Source of the DNA: Paracoccus aerodenitrificans
GTDB lineage: Bacteria; Pseudomonadota; Alphaproteobacteria; Rhodobacterales; Rhodobacteraceae
Assembly (NCBI RefSeq): GCF_027913215.1
Contig: NZ_CP115784.1
Span: forward strand, 124,001-188,000
DNA length: 64,000 nt
Reading direction: 5' to 3'
A model generated the notes under the pieces. That model saw only the letters and a list, made by a program, of their open reading frames with translations, was not told the origin of the DNA and did no database searches. A program made the position numbers and the translations under genes. Numbering within the stretch: position 1 is the stretch's first letter; every line of letters begins with the position of its first letter. Below are positions 1-8,170 of the stretch, in pieces.

Positions 1-1034
1 TCGCCAACCGTGTCGGCCCGGCGCTTCTGGACGGCAAATCCGTGGGCTTTGGTGACCGGCTGTCCTATGGGCTGGGCAAGCTGTTCATCTATGGCCCGCT
101 GAAGAACACGCTCGGCTACAGTCGCATTCGCGTGGGCTATACGGCGGGTGAGGCAATCGGGCCGGAGATTTTCGATTTCTATCGCTCGCTCGGGATCAAC
201 CTGAAGCAGCTTTACGGCCAGACCGAAGCCTCTGTTTTCATCACCCAGCAACCTGATGGAGAGGTGCGCTCGGATACGGTCGGCGTGCCCTCGCCGGGGG
301 TTGAGGTGAAGATCGCCGATAACGGAGAGGTTTTCTATCGCAGCCCCGGCACCTTCGTCGAATATTACCAGAATGCCGAAAGCACCGCCTCGACCAAGGA
401 TGCCGAAGGCTGGGTGGCGACGGGCGATGCCGGGTTCTTCGAGGATAGCAGCGGTCATCTGCGCATCATCGACCGCGCCAAGGATGTCGGCAAAATGGCC
501 GATGGCAGTATGTTCGCGCCGAAATATGTCGAGAATAAGCTGAAATTCTATCCGAATATTCTGGAAGCCGTGGTGATCGGCAATGGCCGGGCGGAATGCA
601 CGGCGATGATCAATATCGACCTGAACGCCGTCGGCAACTGGGCCGAGCGGAACAATATCGCCTATGCTTCATATCAGGAGCTTGCGGGTCACCCGCAGGT
701 CTATGCGACGATCAGGGATCATGTCGAAGCGGTGAACAGATCCGTCGCCGAAGATGAGATGCTGGCCGGCTGTCAGATCCATCGCTTCCTTGTGCTGCAC
801 AAGGAACTGGACCCGGATGACGGCGAAATGACCCGCACCCGCAAGGTGCGCCGCAACATCATCAACGAGAAATTCGCCGATCTGGTGACGGCGCTCTATG
901 ACGGTTCTGACAGCGTCTACACGGAAACCGAGGTCACCTATGAGGATGGCCGCAAAGGCAGGATCACGGCGACGCTGAAGATCGAGGACGTGCCGGTATT
1001 CGGCGTCGAACCGCAGAAGGTGGCCGCAGAATGA
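1..1034 (+). CDS. Long-chain acyl-CoA synthetase / AMP-dependent ligase, C-terminal part (5' end outside window)
   Basis: This is the C-terminal ~344 residues of an ANL-superfamily adenylate-forming ligase, which activates a carboxylic acid to its CoA thioester through an acyl-AMP. The frame is open from the first bases, so the gene starts before the window; the GTG at 42 is internal. Visible motifs are YGQTEAS (acyl-AMP binding), the ATGDAG motif and IDRAKD at the hinge. The C-terminal domain keeps FAPKYVENKLKF and a late TRTRKVRR, as in long-chain (FAA1-like) synthetases. Its stop overlaps the next start (ATGA), so it is translationally coupled to the ABC importer genes. The sequence does not reveal the true substrate; given the importer and a second CoA ligase at 6347, the imported acid is a plausible one. 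Confidence 0.85.
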   Translation, partial: ANRVGPALLDGKSVGFGDRLSYGLGKLFIYGPLKNTLGYSRIRVGYTAGEAIGPEIFDFYRSLGINLKQLYGQTEASVFITQQPDGEVRSDTVGVPSPGVEVKIADNGEVFYRSPGTFVEYYQNAESTASTKDAEGWVATGDAGFFEDSSGHLRIIDRAKDVGKMADGSMFAPKYVENKLKFYPNILEAVVIGNGRAECTAMINIDLNAVGNWAERNNIAYASYQELAGHPQVYATIRDHVEAVNRSVAEDEMLAGCQIHRFLVLHKELDPDDGEMTRTRKVRRNIINEKFADLVTALYDGSDSVYTETEVTYEDGRKGRITATLKIEDVPVFGVEPQKVAAE

Positions 1035-1864
1035 TGCAGATACAGACCGATATCCCGGCTGGTGGCTATACCACCGCCGATGGCCGCCAGATCGGCGGCG
1101 TGCTGATGGATCTGCGCAATATCACGCTGCGTTTCGGTGGGGTCGAGGCGATCAAGAATATCAGCTTCGATGTGCGCGAGGGTGAGATCCGCGCCATTAT
1201 CGGCCCGAACGGCGCCGGCAAATCCTCGATGCTGAACGTGATTTCAGGCTTTTATGTCCCGCAAGAGGGCGAAGTCTGGTTCAAGGGCTATAAGCGCGGC
1301 CCGATGCGCCCCTATGAGGTGGCGCGTCTGGGCATCGCCCGCACCTTCCAGAATATCGCGCTGTTCGACGGTATGACCGTGCTGGACAACATCATGACTG
1401 GGCGTCTGAACAAGACGAAATCGGGGTTTCTGGCGCAGGCTCTCTGGTGGGGCGCGGCAGAGCGCGAAGAGATCGCCAATCGCGAGCAGGTCGAAAAGAT
1501 CATCGACTTTCTGGAGATCCAGAATATCCGCAAGACCCCGGTCGGGCGGCTGCCTTACGGCCTGAAAAAGCGGGTGGAACTGGCCCGCGCCCTTGCGGCG
1601 GAACCGCAGATCCTGCTGCTGGATGAGCCGATGGCCGGAATGAATGTCGAGGAAAAAGAGGATATGTCGCGCTTCGTCCTCGACGTGAATGATGAATTCG
1701 GCACTACGATCGTTCTGATCGAACACGATATGGGCGTGGTCATGGATTTGTCCGACAGGGTGGTGGTGATGGATTACGGCCGCAAGATCGGAGACGGCAC
1801 CCCGGACGAGGTCCGCAATAATCAAGAGGTCATCGACGCCTATCTGGGGGTCGCCCATGACTGA
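1031..1864 (+). CDS. Branched-chain amino acid-type ABC transporter, ATP-binding protein (LivG-like)
   Basis: Cytoplasmic ATPase subunit of an importer of the Liv (HAAT) family, 277 residues. Walker A GPNGAGKSS lies near residue 57, a Q-loop region follows (ARTFQNIALF), and Walker B LLLDEPMAGM with the switch His in IEHDMGV come later. The degenerate signature is LPYGLKKRVELARAL. An N-terminal extension of about 25 residues precedes the ABC fold, compared with E. coli LivG; the ATGATG start overlapping the upstream stop supports it. The gene is the first of five transporter genes on the same strand (LivG, LivH, LivM, binding protein, LivF), embedded between two acyl-CoA ligases. That context favours an aromatic or organic acid over Leu/Ile/Val as substrate, but this is inference. 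Confidence 0.88.
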   Translation: MMQIQTDIPAGGYTTADGRQIGGVLMDLRNITLRFGGVEAIKNISFDVREGEIRAIIGPNGAGKSSMLNVISGFYVPQEGEVWFKGYKRGPMRPYEVARLGIARTFQNIALFDGMTVLDNIMTGRLNKTKSGFLAQALWWGAAEREEIANREQVEKIIDFLEIQNIRKTPVGRLPYGLKKRVELARALAAEPQILLLDEPMAGMNVEEKEDMSRFVLDVNDEFGTTIVLIEHDMGVVMDLSDRVVVMDYGRKIGDGTPDEVRNNQEVIDAYLGVAHD

Positions 1865-1897
1865 TCCCGCCCGTTTCCACACCGAAGGAGCCCGCTG

Positions 1898-2881
1898 ATG
1901 GACCAGCTTATCTTCTCTGCCGAGGTGTTTCTGAACGGTCTGATGACCGGGGTGATGTACTCGCTGGTGGCGCTTGGCTTCGTGCTGATTTTCAAGGCCT
2001 CGGGCGTGTTCAACTATGCGCAGGGCGTGCTGGCGCTGTTTGCGGCGCTGACTCTGGTCGGGATCATGGACGGTCAGGTGCCGTTCCGCCATCTGATCAA
2101 TGCGATGTTCGGCACGCATCTGGAGAATTTCGGCTGGACCGTGGGTCCGGTGCTGGCAATCCTGCTGACGGCGGGGGTGATGGTGATCCTCGCCATCCTG
2201 ATCGAAAAGCTGGTGCTGCAACATCTGGTCGGTCAGGAACCGATTATCCTGTTCATGGCGACCATCGGGCTGGCATATTTCCTGGAAGGTCTGGGCGATG
2301 TCATGTGGGGCGCTGATATCAAGACGCTGGATGTCGGCCTGCCGCAGGGGATTTCCGAAACTATCGAGCAGGTCACCGCCAACTGGTTCGGCTATGGTTT
2401 CTTCATCGACCGGCTGGATATCTGGGCGACGATCATCGCCGCGCTTCTCGTCGCCGCACTGGTCGCGTTTTCGCAATACACCAAACAGGGCCGCGCCATG
2501 CGCGCCGTGGCCGACGATCATCAGGCGGCGCTGTCAGTGGGGATCAGTCTGCAATTCATCTGGATCATGGTCTGGTCCATCGCTGGGTTCGTGGCGCTTG
2601 TCGCGGGGATCATGTGGGGGACCAAATCCGGCGTTCAGTTCTCACTCAGCCTGATTGCGTTGAAGGCGCTGCCGGTGCTGATGCTGGGCGGGTTTACCTC
2701 GATCCCCGGCGCGATTGTGGGCGGGCTGATCATCGGGGTGGGCGAAAAACTGTTTGAATTCTGGATCGGCCCGCTGGTCGGCGGCGCGACCGAGAACTGG
2801 TTCGCCTATGTGTTGGCGCTGATCTTTCTGGTGTTCCGCCCGCAGGGACTGTTCGGCGAACGCATTATCGAGCGGGTGTGA
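1898..2881 (+). CDS. Branched-chain amino acid-type ABC transporter permease (LivH-like)
   Basis: Polytopic inner-membrane permease of 327 residues, one half of the Liv-type translocation pore. The N-terminus has the family pattern FLNGLMTGVMYSLVALGFVL, followed by the FNYAQG segment. The cytoplasmic coupling region is recognisable as TKQGRAMRAVADD, and the C-terminus as LGGFTSIPGAIVGG. A Shine-Dalgarno-like GAAGGAG lies just before the ATG. It is separated from livM by an unusually long 129-bp gap that holds a two-hairpin repeat element. Confidence 0.88.
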   Translation: MDQLIFSAEVFLNGLMTGVMYSLVALGFVLIFKASGVFNYAQGVLALFAALTLVGIMDGQVPFRHLINAMFGTHLENFGWTVGPVLAILLTAGVMVILAILIEKLVLQHLVGQEPIILFMATIGLAYFLEGLGDVMWGADIKTLDVGLPQGISETIEQVTANWFGYGFFIDRLDIWATIIAALLVAALVAFSQYTKQGRAMRAVADDHQAALSVGISLQFIWIMVWSIAGFVALVAGIMWGTKSGVQFSLSLIALKALPVLMLGGFTSIPGAIVGGLIIGVGEKLFEFWIGPLVGGATENWFAYVLALIFLVFRPQGLFGERIIERV

Positions 2882-2898
2882 CGATGGCGGCCGGGATG

Positions 2899-2980
2899 GG
2901 TATTTGGATGAAGAAAAAAGCCGCGTCTTGCTTTCATCCTGGCAGAAATATCCTCGGGGGTCCGGGGGTGGATAACCCCC
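2899..2980. repeat. Double-hairpin intergenic repeat, family 1 (copy 1), inside the liv operon
   Basis: Composite element between livH and livM. The left arm GGTATTTGGATGAAG is imperfectly complementary to the right arm CTTTCATCCTGGCAGAAATATCC, which forms hairpin 1. A second GC-only hairpin follows (GGGGGTCCGGGGGTGG...CCCCC). Related copies are at 8822, 14164 and 20280. All have the order TTTCAT(C/T)C...AAATATCC then a G5/C5 palindrome. Because genes on both sides are read in the same direction, it could act as an mRNA processing or partial termination signal. Confidence 0.75.
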
Positions 2981-3010
2981 AGCTGCGGCAAGGCAATAGA
3001 AAGGGATGCT

Positions 3011-4087
3011 ATGTTCTATCGTGAAGCCGGTGACTTCAAGACGAGCTATCGCGACGATGGCCAGACCTTCCCCATCCGGCTGGATCGCTTCGGATATTAT
3101 GCCATTCTCGGCGTGGCGGCGATGGTGGTGCCCTTCGTCATCAATGACTATTGGGCAAGCGCGGTTCTGCTGCCGTTCCTGATCTATGCAATCGCGTCCT
3201 TGGGGCTTAACATCCTGACCGGCTATGCCGGGCAGGTCAGCCTGGGCACGGGCGGGTTCATGGCGGTGGGGGCTTATGCGGTCTATAAGCTGATGACAGC
3301 GTTTCCGGATATCAGCATTTTGATCCATATCCTGCTGGCCGGGGGCATTACTGCGATGGTTGGGATCGCTTTCGGTCTGCCAAGCCTGCGGATCAAGGGG
3401 TTCTATCTGGCTGTGGCGACGCTGGCGGCGCAGTTCTTCCTTGTCTGGCTGTTCAATAAGGTGCCGTGGTTCTATAACTATTCTGCCTCGGGCCAGATCA
3501 CCGCACCCGAGCGCACGGTGCTTGGCTGGGCCGTGACCGGACCTGCGGCAAGCCCGGCGGCGAAATATCTGGTCTGTCTTGCTTTTGTGTTCCTCGCGGC
3601 CTGGATTGCGCGGAATCTGACGCGGGGCATGATCGGGCGGAAATGGATGGCGATCCGGGATATGGACATCGCGGCCGAGATCATTGGGGTGAATCCTCTG
3701 ACCGCAAAACTGTCGGCTTTCGGTGTCAGCTCATTCTTTGTCGGTATCTCCGGAGCATTGCTGTTCGCGGTATATCTTGGCGCCGCTGAGGTGGGAGAGG
3801 CGTTCGGCATCAATAAAAGCTTTCTCGTGCTGTTCATGGTCATCATTGGCGGTCTCGGCTCGATCTTCGGCAGCTTTGCAGGAGCGGCCTTCATGGTGCT
3901 GATGCCGGTGCTGCTGAAGAACCTGCTGGTCGGCACGCTTGGCTGGCCGACCGATCTGGCCGCCTATATCGAACTGATGATCGTCGGCGCATTGATCATC
4001 TTTTTCCTGATCGTCGAGCCGCACGGGTTGGCCCGGCTCTGGCGGCTGGTGAAGGAAAAATTGCGGCTCTGGCCGTTCCCGCATTAA
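3011..4087 (+). CDS. Branched-chain amino acid-type ABC transporter permease (LivM-like)
   Basis: Second permease subunit, 358 residues, inner membrane. A ~30-residue cytoplasmic N-terminus precedes the first hydrophobic segment (YYAILGVAAMVVPFVIND). The family motif LNILTGYAGQVSLGTGGFMAVGA sits near residue 65. The coupling loop reads RKWMAIRDMDIAAEIIGVNP, and the conserved end is VIIGGLGSIFGSFAGAAF. It pairs with the LivH-like subunit. The start is the ATG after GAAAGGGATGCT; this RBS lies just after the repeat element, so translation of livM is not coupled to livH. Confidence 0.87.
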   Translation: MFYREAGDFKTSYRDDGQTFPIRLDRFGYYAILGVAAMVVPFVINDYWASAVLLPFLIYAIASLGLNILTGYAGQVSLGTGGFMAVGAYAVYKLMTAFPDISILIHILLAGGITAMVGIAFGLPSLRIKGFYLAVATLAAQFFLVWLFNKVPWFYNYSASGQITAPERTVLGWAVTGPAASPAAKYLVCLAFVFLAAWIARNLTRGMIGRKWMAIRDMDIAAEIIGVNPLTAKLSAFGVSSFFVGISGALLFAVYLGAAEVGEAFGINKSFLVLFMVIIGGLGSIFGSFAGAAFMVLMPVLLKNLLVGTLGWPTDLAAYIELMIVGALIIFFLIVEPHGLARLWRLVKEKLRLWPFPH

Positions 4088-4133
4088 CAGGCAGAACCGG
4101 TTCAACCGGCAAACATCTCTGGGAGGAGAAGAA

Positions 4134-5417
4134 ATGAAGACGAAACTGGCAGCATTGGCCGCAGCTACGATGATGGCAGCGGCACCGGCCATGGCCGATC
4201 TGATCGTGCCGAACCTATCCTATCGGACCGGGGCTTACGGAGCGAACGGGACACAATATGCGGATGGGTTCAATGATTACTTCACTTTGCTGAATGAACG
4301 CGATGGCGGGATCGGCGGGGAAATCATTCAGGTTCCGGAATGTGAGACCGCGTATAACACCGAAAAAGGTGTCGAATGTTATGAATCGACGAAAGAGGGG
4401 GCGCTTGTCTTCAACCCGCTTTCGACCGGGATCACCTATCAGCTTATCCCCAAGGTCTCGGTGGACAAGAAGGTGCTGTACACGCCCGGTTATGGCCGTA
4501 CCTCGTCCAAGAACGGCAAAGTGTTCGAGTGGATTTTCAACGCGCCCGCGAATTACTGGGACGGTGCGTCTGTGGCGATCAAATATCTGCTTGATGAAAA
4601 TGGCGGAGATCTGAACGGCAAGAAGATCGCGCTTCTTTATCACAACTCTGCCTATGGCAAGGAACCGATCCGCACCCTGCAGGAGCTGAGCGTGAAACAC
4701 GGCTTCGATCTGTCCGAGATCCCTGTCGAAGCGCCTGGACAAGAGCAGAAATCCCAGTGGCTGCAGATACGCCGCGATCAGCCGGACTATGTGCTGATGT
4801 GGGGGTGGGGCGTGATGAATCAGGTGGCTATTCAGGAGGCCTCTAATATCCGCTTCCCGATGGAGAATTTCATCGGCATCTGGTGGGCCGGTTCTGAAAT
4901 CGACGTGCTGCCTGCGGGTGACGGCTCGAACGGGTATAAATCGGTGACCTTCAACGGTGTTGGCACGGATTATCCGCTTTACGACGATCTTCAGACCCAT
5001 GTGATTGATGCAGGGCTTGCCAGCCAGGGCGGTGAGCATGTCGGTTCTGCGGTTTATTCCCGCGGAATGTATGCTGCGGTTGTCATCGCCGAGGCGATCC
5101 GGACCGCGCAGGAACTGGCCGGAACCTCGGCCATCTCGGCGGAACAGCTTCGCGACGGGTTCGAGAATCTGAACATCACCGATGAGCGTCTGACGGAGAT
5201 CGGGCTGCCCGATTTCGGTCCTGCTTTCGAAACAAGCTGCGCCAATCACGGCGGCAACGGCATGGCGCGTATTCAGCAATGGGATGCGGCGGCCAAGCAG
5301 TGGAACCTGATCACCGAGTTCACCGGCCCGGATAATGAGGTTCTCGACCCGCTGATCGCTGAGGATTCCGCAGCCTATGCCGCAGAAGCCGGCATTGAAG
5401 AGCGCACTTGTGACTAA
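4134..5417 (+). CDS. Periplasmic substrate-binding protein of the Liv-type transporter
   Basis: Binding protein of the HAAT/Peripla_BP_6 type, 427 residues. The signal peptide is clear: MKTKL, a hydrophobic run of alanines and methionines, and an APAMA|D cleavage site near residue 21. The mature part keeps the layout of ligand-binding receptors (GIGGEIIQV, FNPLSTG, then KIALLYHNSAYGKEPIRTL). It is longer than E. coli LivK (~370) and belongs to the subgroup encoded beside acyl-CoA ligases. The RBS GGGAGGAGAAGAA lies directly upstream and is the strongest in the operon, fitting the usual excess of binding protein. A stable hairpin follows the stop. The ligand is unknown. Confidence 0.87.
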   Translation: MKTKLAALAAATMMAAAPAMADLIVPNLSYRTGAYGANGTQYADGFNDYFTLLNERDGGIGGEIIQVPECETAYNTEKGVECYESTKEGALVFNPLSTGITYQLIPKVSVDKKVLYTPGYGRTSSKNGKVFEWIFNAPANYWDGASVAIKYLLDENGGDLNGKKIALLYHNSAYGKEPIRTLQELSVKHGFDLSEIPVEAPGQEQKSQWLQIRRDQPDYVLMWGWGVMNQVAIQEASNIRFPMENFIGIWWAGSEIDVLPAGDGSNGYKSVTFNGVGTDYPLYDDLQTHVIDAGLASQGGEHVGSAVYSRGMYAAVVIAEAIRTAQELAGTSAISAEQLRDGFENLNITDERLTEIGLPDFGPAFETSCANHGGNGMARIQQWDAAAKQWNLITEFTGPDNEVLDPLIAEDSAAYAAEAGIEERTCD

Positions 5418-5426
5418 GTGAAACTG

Positions 5427-5451
5427 CCCCGGCGGCATCATGTCGCCGGGG
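5427..5451 (+). terminator. Intra-operon hairpin after the binding-protein gene
   Basis: Stem CCCCGGCGGCA / TGTCGCCGGGG with a TCA loop and one G-U pair, starting 9 bases after the binding-protein stop. No T-tract follows, so it is more likely an mRNA 3'-end stabiliser or attenuator between the binding-protein gene and livF than a full terminator. Confidence 0.6.
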
Positions 5452-5475
5452 TTCCCGATCGCCTGAGGACCGACC

Positions 5476-6297
5476 ATGCTGGACACCACACAGACGCAGG
5501 AAAACCTGCTTGAAGTGAATAATATCGAGGTGATCTATAACCACGTGATCCTTGTGCTGAAGGGGGTCAGCCTGTCTGTGCCGAAAGGCAGCATCACCGC
5601 GCTTCTGGGCGGGAACGGGGCTGGCAAGACCACGACGCTGAAGGCGATCTCGAACCTGCTGGCTTCGGAACGGGGCGAGGTGACGAAGGGCAGTATCGTC
5701 TATCGCGGTGAGCGGGTGGCCGATCAGAACCCGGCGGCTCTGGTCAAGAAAGGCGTCATTCAGGTGATGGAGGGGCGTCACTGCTTCGAGCATCTGACCG
5801 TGGAAGAAAACCTGCTGACCGGGGCCTATACACGCAGCGACGGGGCCGCGATCCGGCGGGATCTGGAAATGGTCTATGAATATTTTCCCCGGCTGCGTGA
5901 GCGCCGGAAATCTCAGGCCGGGTATACATCCGGGGGTGAGCAGCAGATGGTTGCAATGGGCCGCGCCCTGATGTCGCGACCGGAAACCATCCTTCTGGAT
6001 GAACCCTCGATGGGTCTGGCACCGCAGCTTGTCGAGCAGATCTTCGAGATTGTGAAAGCGGTGAATGAGGGCGAGGGCGTCACCTTTCTTCTGGCCGAGC
6101 AGAATACGAATGTCGCCCTGCGCTTCGCCCATTACGGCTATATTCTGGAGAATGGCCGGGTGGTGATGGACGGCTCGGCGCAGGAATTGCGCGAGAACCC
6201 GGATGTGAAGGAATTCTATCTGGGCATGTCCGATGAGGGCCGGAAAAGTTTCCGGGATGTGCGTTCCTATCGCCGCCGCAAGCGGTGGTTGTCGTGA
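5476..6297 (+). CDS. Branched-chain amino acid-type ABC transporter, ATP-binding protein (LivF-like)
   Basis: Second ATPase subunit, 273 residues. Walker A is LGGNGAGKTT near residue 45, the signature is YTSGGEQQMVAMGRAL, and Walker B is ILLDEPSMGLAP, with the switch His replaced in LLAEQNTN as usual in LivF (AEQN). It carries a basic C-terminal tail of about 20 residues (SFRDVRSYRRRKRWLS) not found in E. coli LivF. The ATG follows GAGGACCGACC. It completes a five-gene transporter and is followed by a phenylacetate-CoA-ligase-like gene. Confidence 0.88.
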   Translation: MLDTTQTQENLLEVNNIEVIYNHVILVLKGVSLSVPKGSITALLGGNGAGKTTTLKAISNLLASERGEVTKGSIVYRGERVADQNPAALVKKGVIQVMEGRHCFEHLTVEENLLTGAYTRSDGAAIRRDLEMVYEYFPRLRERRKSQAGYTSGGEQQMVAMGRALMSRPETILLDEPSMGLAPQLVEQIFEIVKAVNEGEGVTFLLAEQNTNVALRFAHYGYILENGRVVMDGSAQELRENPDVKEFYLGMSDEGRKSFRDVRSYRRRKRWLS

Positions 6298-6346
6298 GGC
6301 GGGGAAAGGGCCTCGTGATGCGTGGCGGAAAAGAGGGGGAAGCTTG

Positions 6347-7567
6347 ATGGCAGGGTTTTACGACGATCTGGAAACGCGCGATGCGGAAGAACGTGCCGAG
6401 TGGCTCAGCCAGGCACTGCCTGCTGCGATCGGTCGTGCGAAGACCGCTCCGGCTTTGGCGAGGATGCTGCGCGATGTCGATCCGGACCAGATCCGCGACC
6501 GCGAGGCGCTTGCCCTGCTTCCGGTGATCCGCAAATCGGAACTGACCGAGGCGCAGCGCAAGAACCCGCCTTTCGGTGGTTTTACCACACGGCTTGCCGC
6601 CGAGTTCGACCATATCTTCCAGTCTCCCGGTCCGATCTATGAACCCGGCCGGAGAGAGGGTGACTGGTGGCGCCTCGGGCGTTTTCTGCATGCGTGTGGC
6701 GTCGGGCGGGGCGATATCGTGCAGAATTGTTTCGCCTATCATCTGACGCCTGCGGGGATGATGTTCGATTCCGCTGCGCGGGCCGTCGATGCGGCGGTCC
6801 TGCCCGCAGGCACCGGGCAGACCGACCTTCAGGTCCGCGCTGCGGCAGATCTTGGCTCGACCGTATACAGCGGGACGCCGGATTTCCTGAAAGTGATCCT
6901 GGAACGCGCCGATGAGCTGGGTGAGAAACTTTCCATCACCCGGGCCGCCGTCAGTGGCGGCGCTTTATTCCCGTCCCTGCGTGAGTTCTATGCCAGCCGG
7001 GGGATTACGACGCAGCAATGCTATGCGACGGCGGATCTGGGCAATATCGCTTACGAATCCAAGGCGATGGACGGGATGATCGTCGATGAAGGGGTGATCG
7101 TGGAAATTGTCCGCCCCGGCACCGGTGATCCCGTCGCCGAGGGCGAAGTCGGCGAAGTTCTGGTTACGACGCTGAACCCCGATTATCCGCTGGTCCGCTT
7201 TGCCACAGGCGATCTGTCGGTGGTGCTTCCCGGAACCTCCCCGTGTGGGCGGACGAATATGCGCATCAAAGGGTGGATGGGTCGTGCCGATCAGACGACG
7301 AAGATCAAGGGAATGTTCGTCCGGCCTGAGCAGGTCGCCTCTTTCGTCGCCCGCCATCCCGAAATCGCCCGCGCCCGCGTCATTGCTGAACGAGAGGGCG
7401 AAATGGATGCGATGACGGTTCAGATCGAAAGCCCGCGCGTTGCGAATGGCGAATATGCGGCCTCGATTGCCGATACGCTGAAGCTGAAGGGGCGCGTTGA
7501 AATCGTCACTCCGGGCAGCCTTCCGAATGACGGGCTGGTGATCGAGGACCGGCGGAAATATGACTGA
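6347..7567 (+). CDS. Phenylacetate-CoA ligase family protein (PaaK-like AMP-forming ligase)
   Basis: Adenylate-forming ligase of the PaaK family, 406 residues, expected to form an acyl-CoA from an aromatic or related acid. Recognisable parts are YHLTPAGMMFD in the N-terminal domain, GGALFPSLREFY, the QQCYATADLGNIAYE segment, LVRFATGDLS, and a C-terminal domain beginning GWMGRADQTTKIKGMFVRPEQV. The usual YGxTE is altered to CYATADLG, a variation seen in this subfamily. The frame is open further upstream to 6233, but ATG 6347 is preceded by AGAGGGGGAAGC and gives the normal family start. It sits 49 bp after livF. Together with the first CoA ligase it suggests uptake-coupled activation of an organic acid. 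Confidence 0.8.
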   Translation: MAGFYDDLETRDAEERAEWLSQALPAAIGRAKTAPALARMLRDVDPDQIRDREALALLPVIRKSELTEAQRKNPPFGGFTTRLAAEFDHIFQSPGPIYEPGRREGDWWRLGRFLHACGVGRGDIVQNCFAYHLTPAGMMFDSAARAVDAAVLPAGTGQTDLQVRAAADLGSTVYSGTPDFLKVILERADELGEKLSITRAAVSGGALFPSLREFYASRGITTQQCYATADLGNIAYESKAMDGMIVDEGVIVEIVRPGTGDPVAEGEVGEVLVTTLNPDYPLVRFATGDLSVVLPGTSPCGRTNMRIKGWMGRADQTTKIKGMFVRPEQVASFVARHPEIARARVIAEREGEMDAMTVQIESPRVANGEYAASIADTLKLKGRVEIVTPGSLPNDGLVIEDRRKYD

Positions 7568-7602
7568 CCCTTGCCGGTGTCGCCTGTCGGCGGCATTCTG
7601 TG

Positions 7603-7983
7603 ATGATGTCACACCCGCCTCTGCATGATCCCGACAATTTCCCGCGCCTGCAATTGCGGGTCTATTTTGCCGAGGATGTCTGGCTGGGTCCCGGGAAGGC
7701 CGATCTTCTGGAACTGATACAGCAGACCGGCTCGATTTCGGAGGCAGGACGGCGGATGGGGATGAGCTATAAGCGCGCCTGGTCTCTGGTCGAAACGCTC
7801 AACGCGATGTTTGAGGCTCCGCTGGTTGCCAGTGAGCGCGGCGGGGCGGGCGGGGGCGGGGCGAGGCTTACGGAAACCGGGCAGGATGTTCTGGCCCGTT
7901 TCCGCCGGATCGAGGCTGACGCGCAGAAGGCCGCCGACCCGGATATCTCGCAACTGACAACGATGCTGCGCGATCCGGGATAA
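7603..7983 (+). CDS. ModE-like winged helix-turn-helix regulator (LysR-type N-terminal fold), 126 aa
   Basis: Small cytoplasmic DNA-binding protein. It matches the N-terminal domain of ModE and related LysR-like wHTH proteins: LRVYFAEDVWLGPGKADLLELI, then the helix-turn-helix TGSISEAGRRMGMSYKRAWSLVE, and a wing with a glycine-rich loop (ERGGAGGGGARLTETG). It lacks the C-terminal molybdate-binding (TOBE) domains of full ModE, so the effector is unclear. Three possible starts lie close together (GTG 7600, ATG 7603, ATG 7606). It lies 35 bp after the PaaK-like gene and may regulate the transporter/ligase cluster. A rho-independent terminator follows it. Confidence 0.78.
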   Translation: MMSHPPLHDPDNFPRLQLRVYFAEDVWLGPGKADLLELIQQTGSISEAGRRMGMSYKRAWSLVETLNAMFEAPLVASERGGAGGGGARLTETGQDVLARFRRIEADAQKAADPDISQLTTMLRDPG

Positions 7984-7988
7984 TCGGA

Positions 7989-8025
7989 TGTGGCGGGTTT
8001 GTTCTGGCAGGCGCCACAGCTTTTT
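7989..8025 (+). terminator. Rho-independent terminator after the ModE-like gene
   Basis: Stem TGTGGCG / CGCCACA with a 16-nt loop, followed by GCTTTTT. It begins 5 bases after the stop and probably ends the liv/CoA-ligase transcription unit. Confidence 0.65.
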
Positions 8026-8112
8026 AAAAATCTCCGGTCAGAGGCGATATCCAGATCGGTCCGGAAAACTTTACTGAAAGGCGTTATCCCCACCGTAAAC
8101 TCAACCAAGAGC

Positions 8113-8138
8113 GCACCGCACAATATTCTGTGCGGTGC
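8113..8138 (-). terminator. Perfect 10-bp hairpin downstream of the small 42-codon gene
   Basis: GCACCGCACA - ATATTC - TGTGCGGTGC. It lies 32 bp past the stop of the minus-strand small gene at 8171. On that strand it is followed by GCTCTTGGTTGAGTTT, only moderately T-rich, so termination is likely but not certain. The rest of 8026-8112 shows no gene. Confidence 0.5.
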
Positions 8139-8170
8139 CTGTAAAACTTAACCTACCTTGCAGGTCCGGC

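Noticed and set aside
1244..2521. 425-codon minus-strand frame across livG and livH
   Set aside because: Antisense of two well-supported ABC transporter genes; no domain or start signal.
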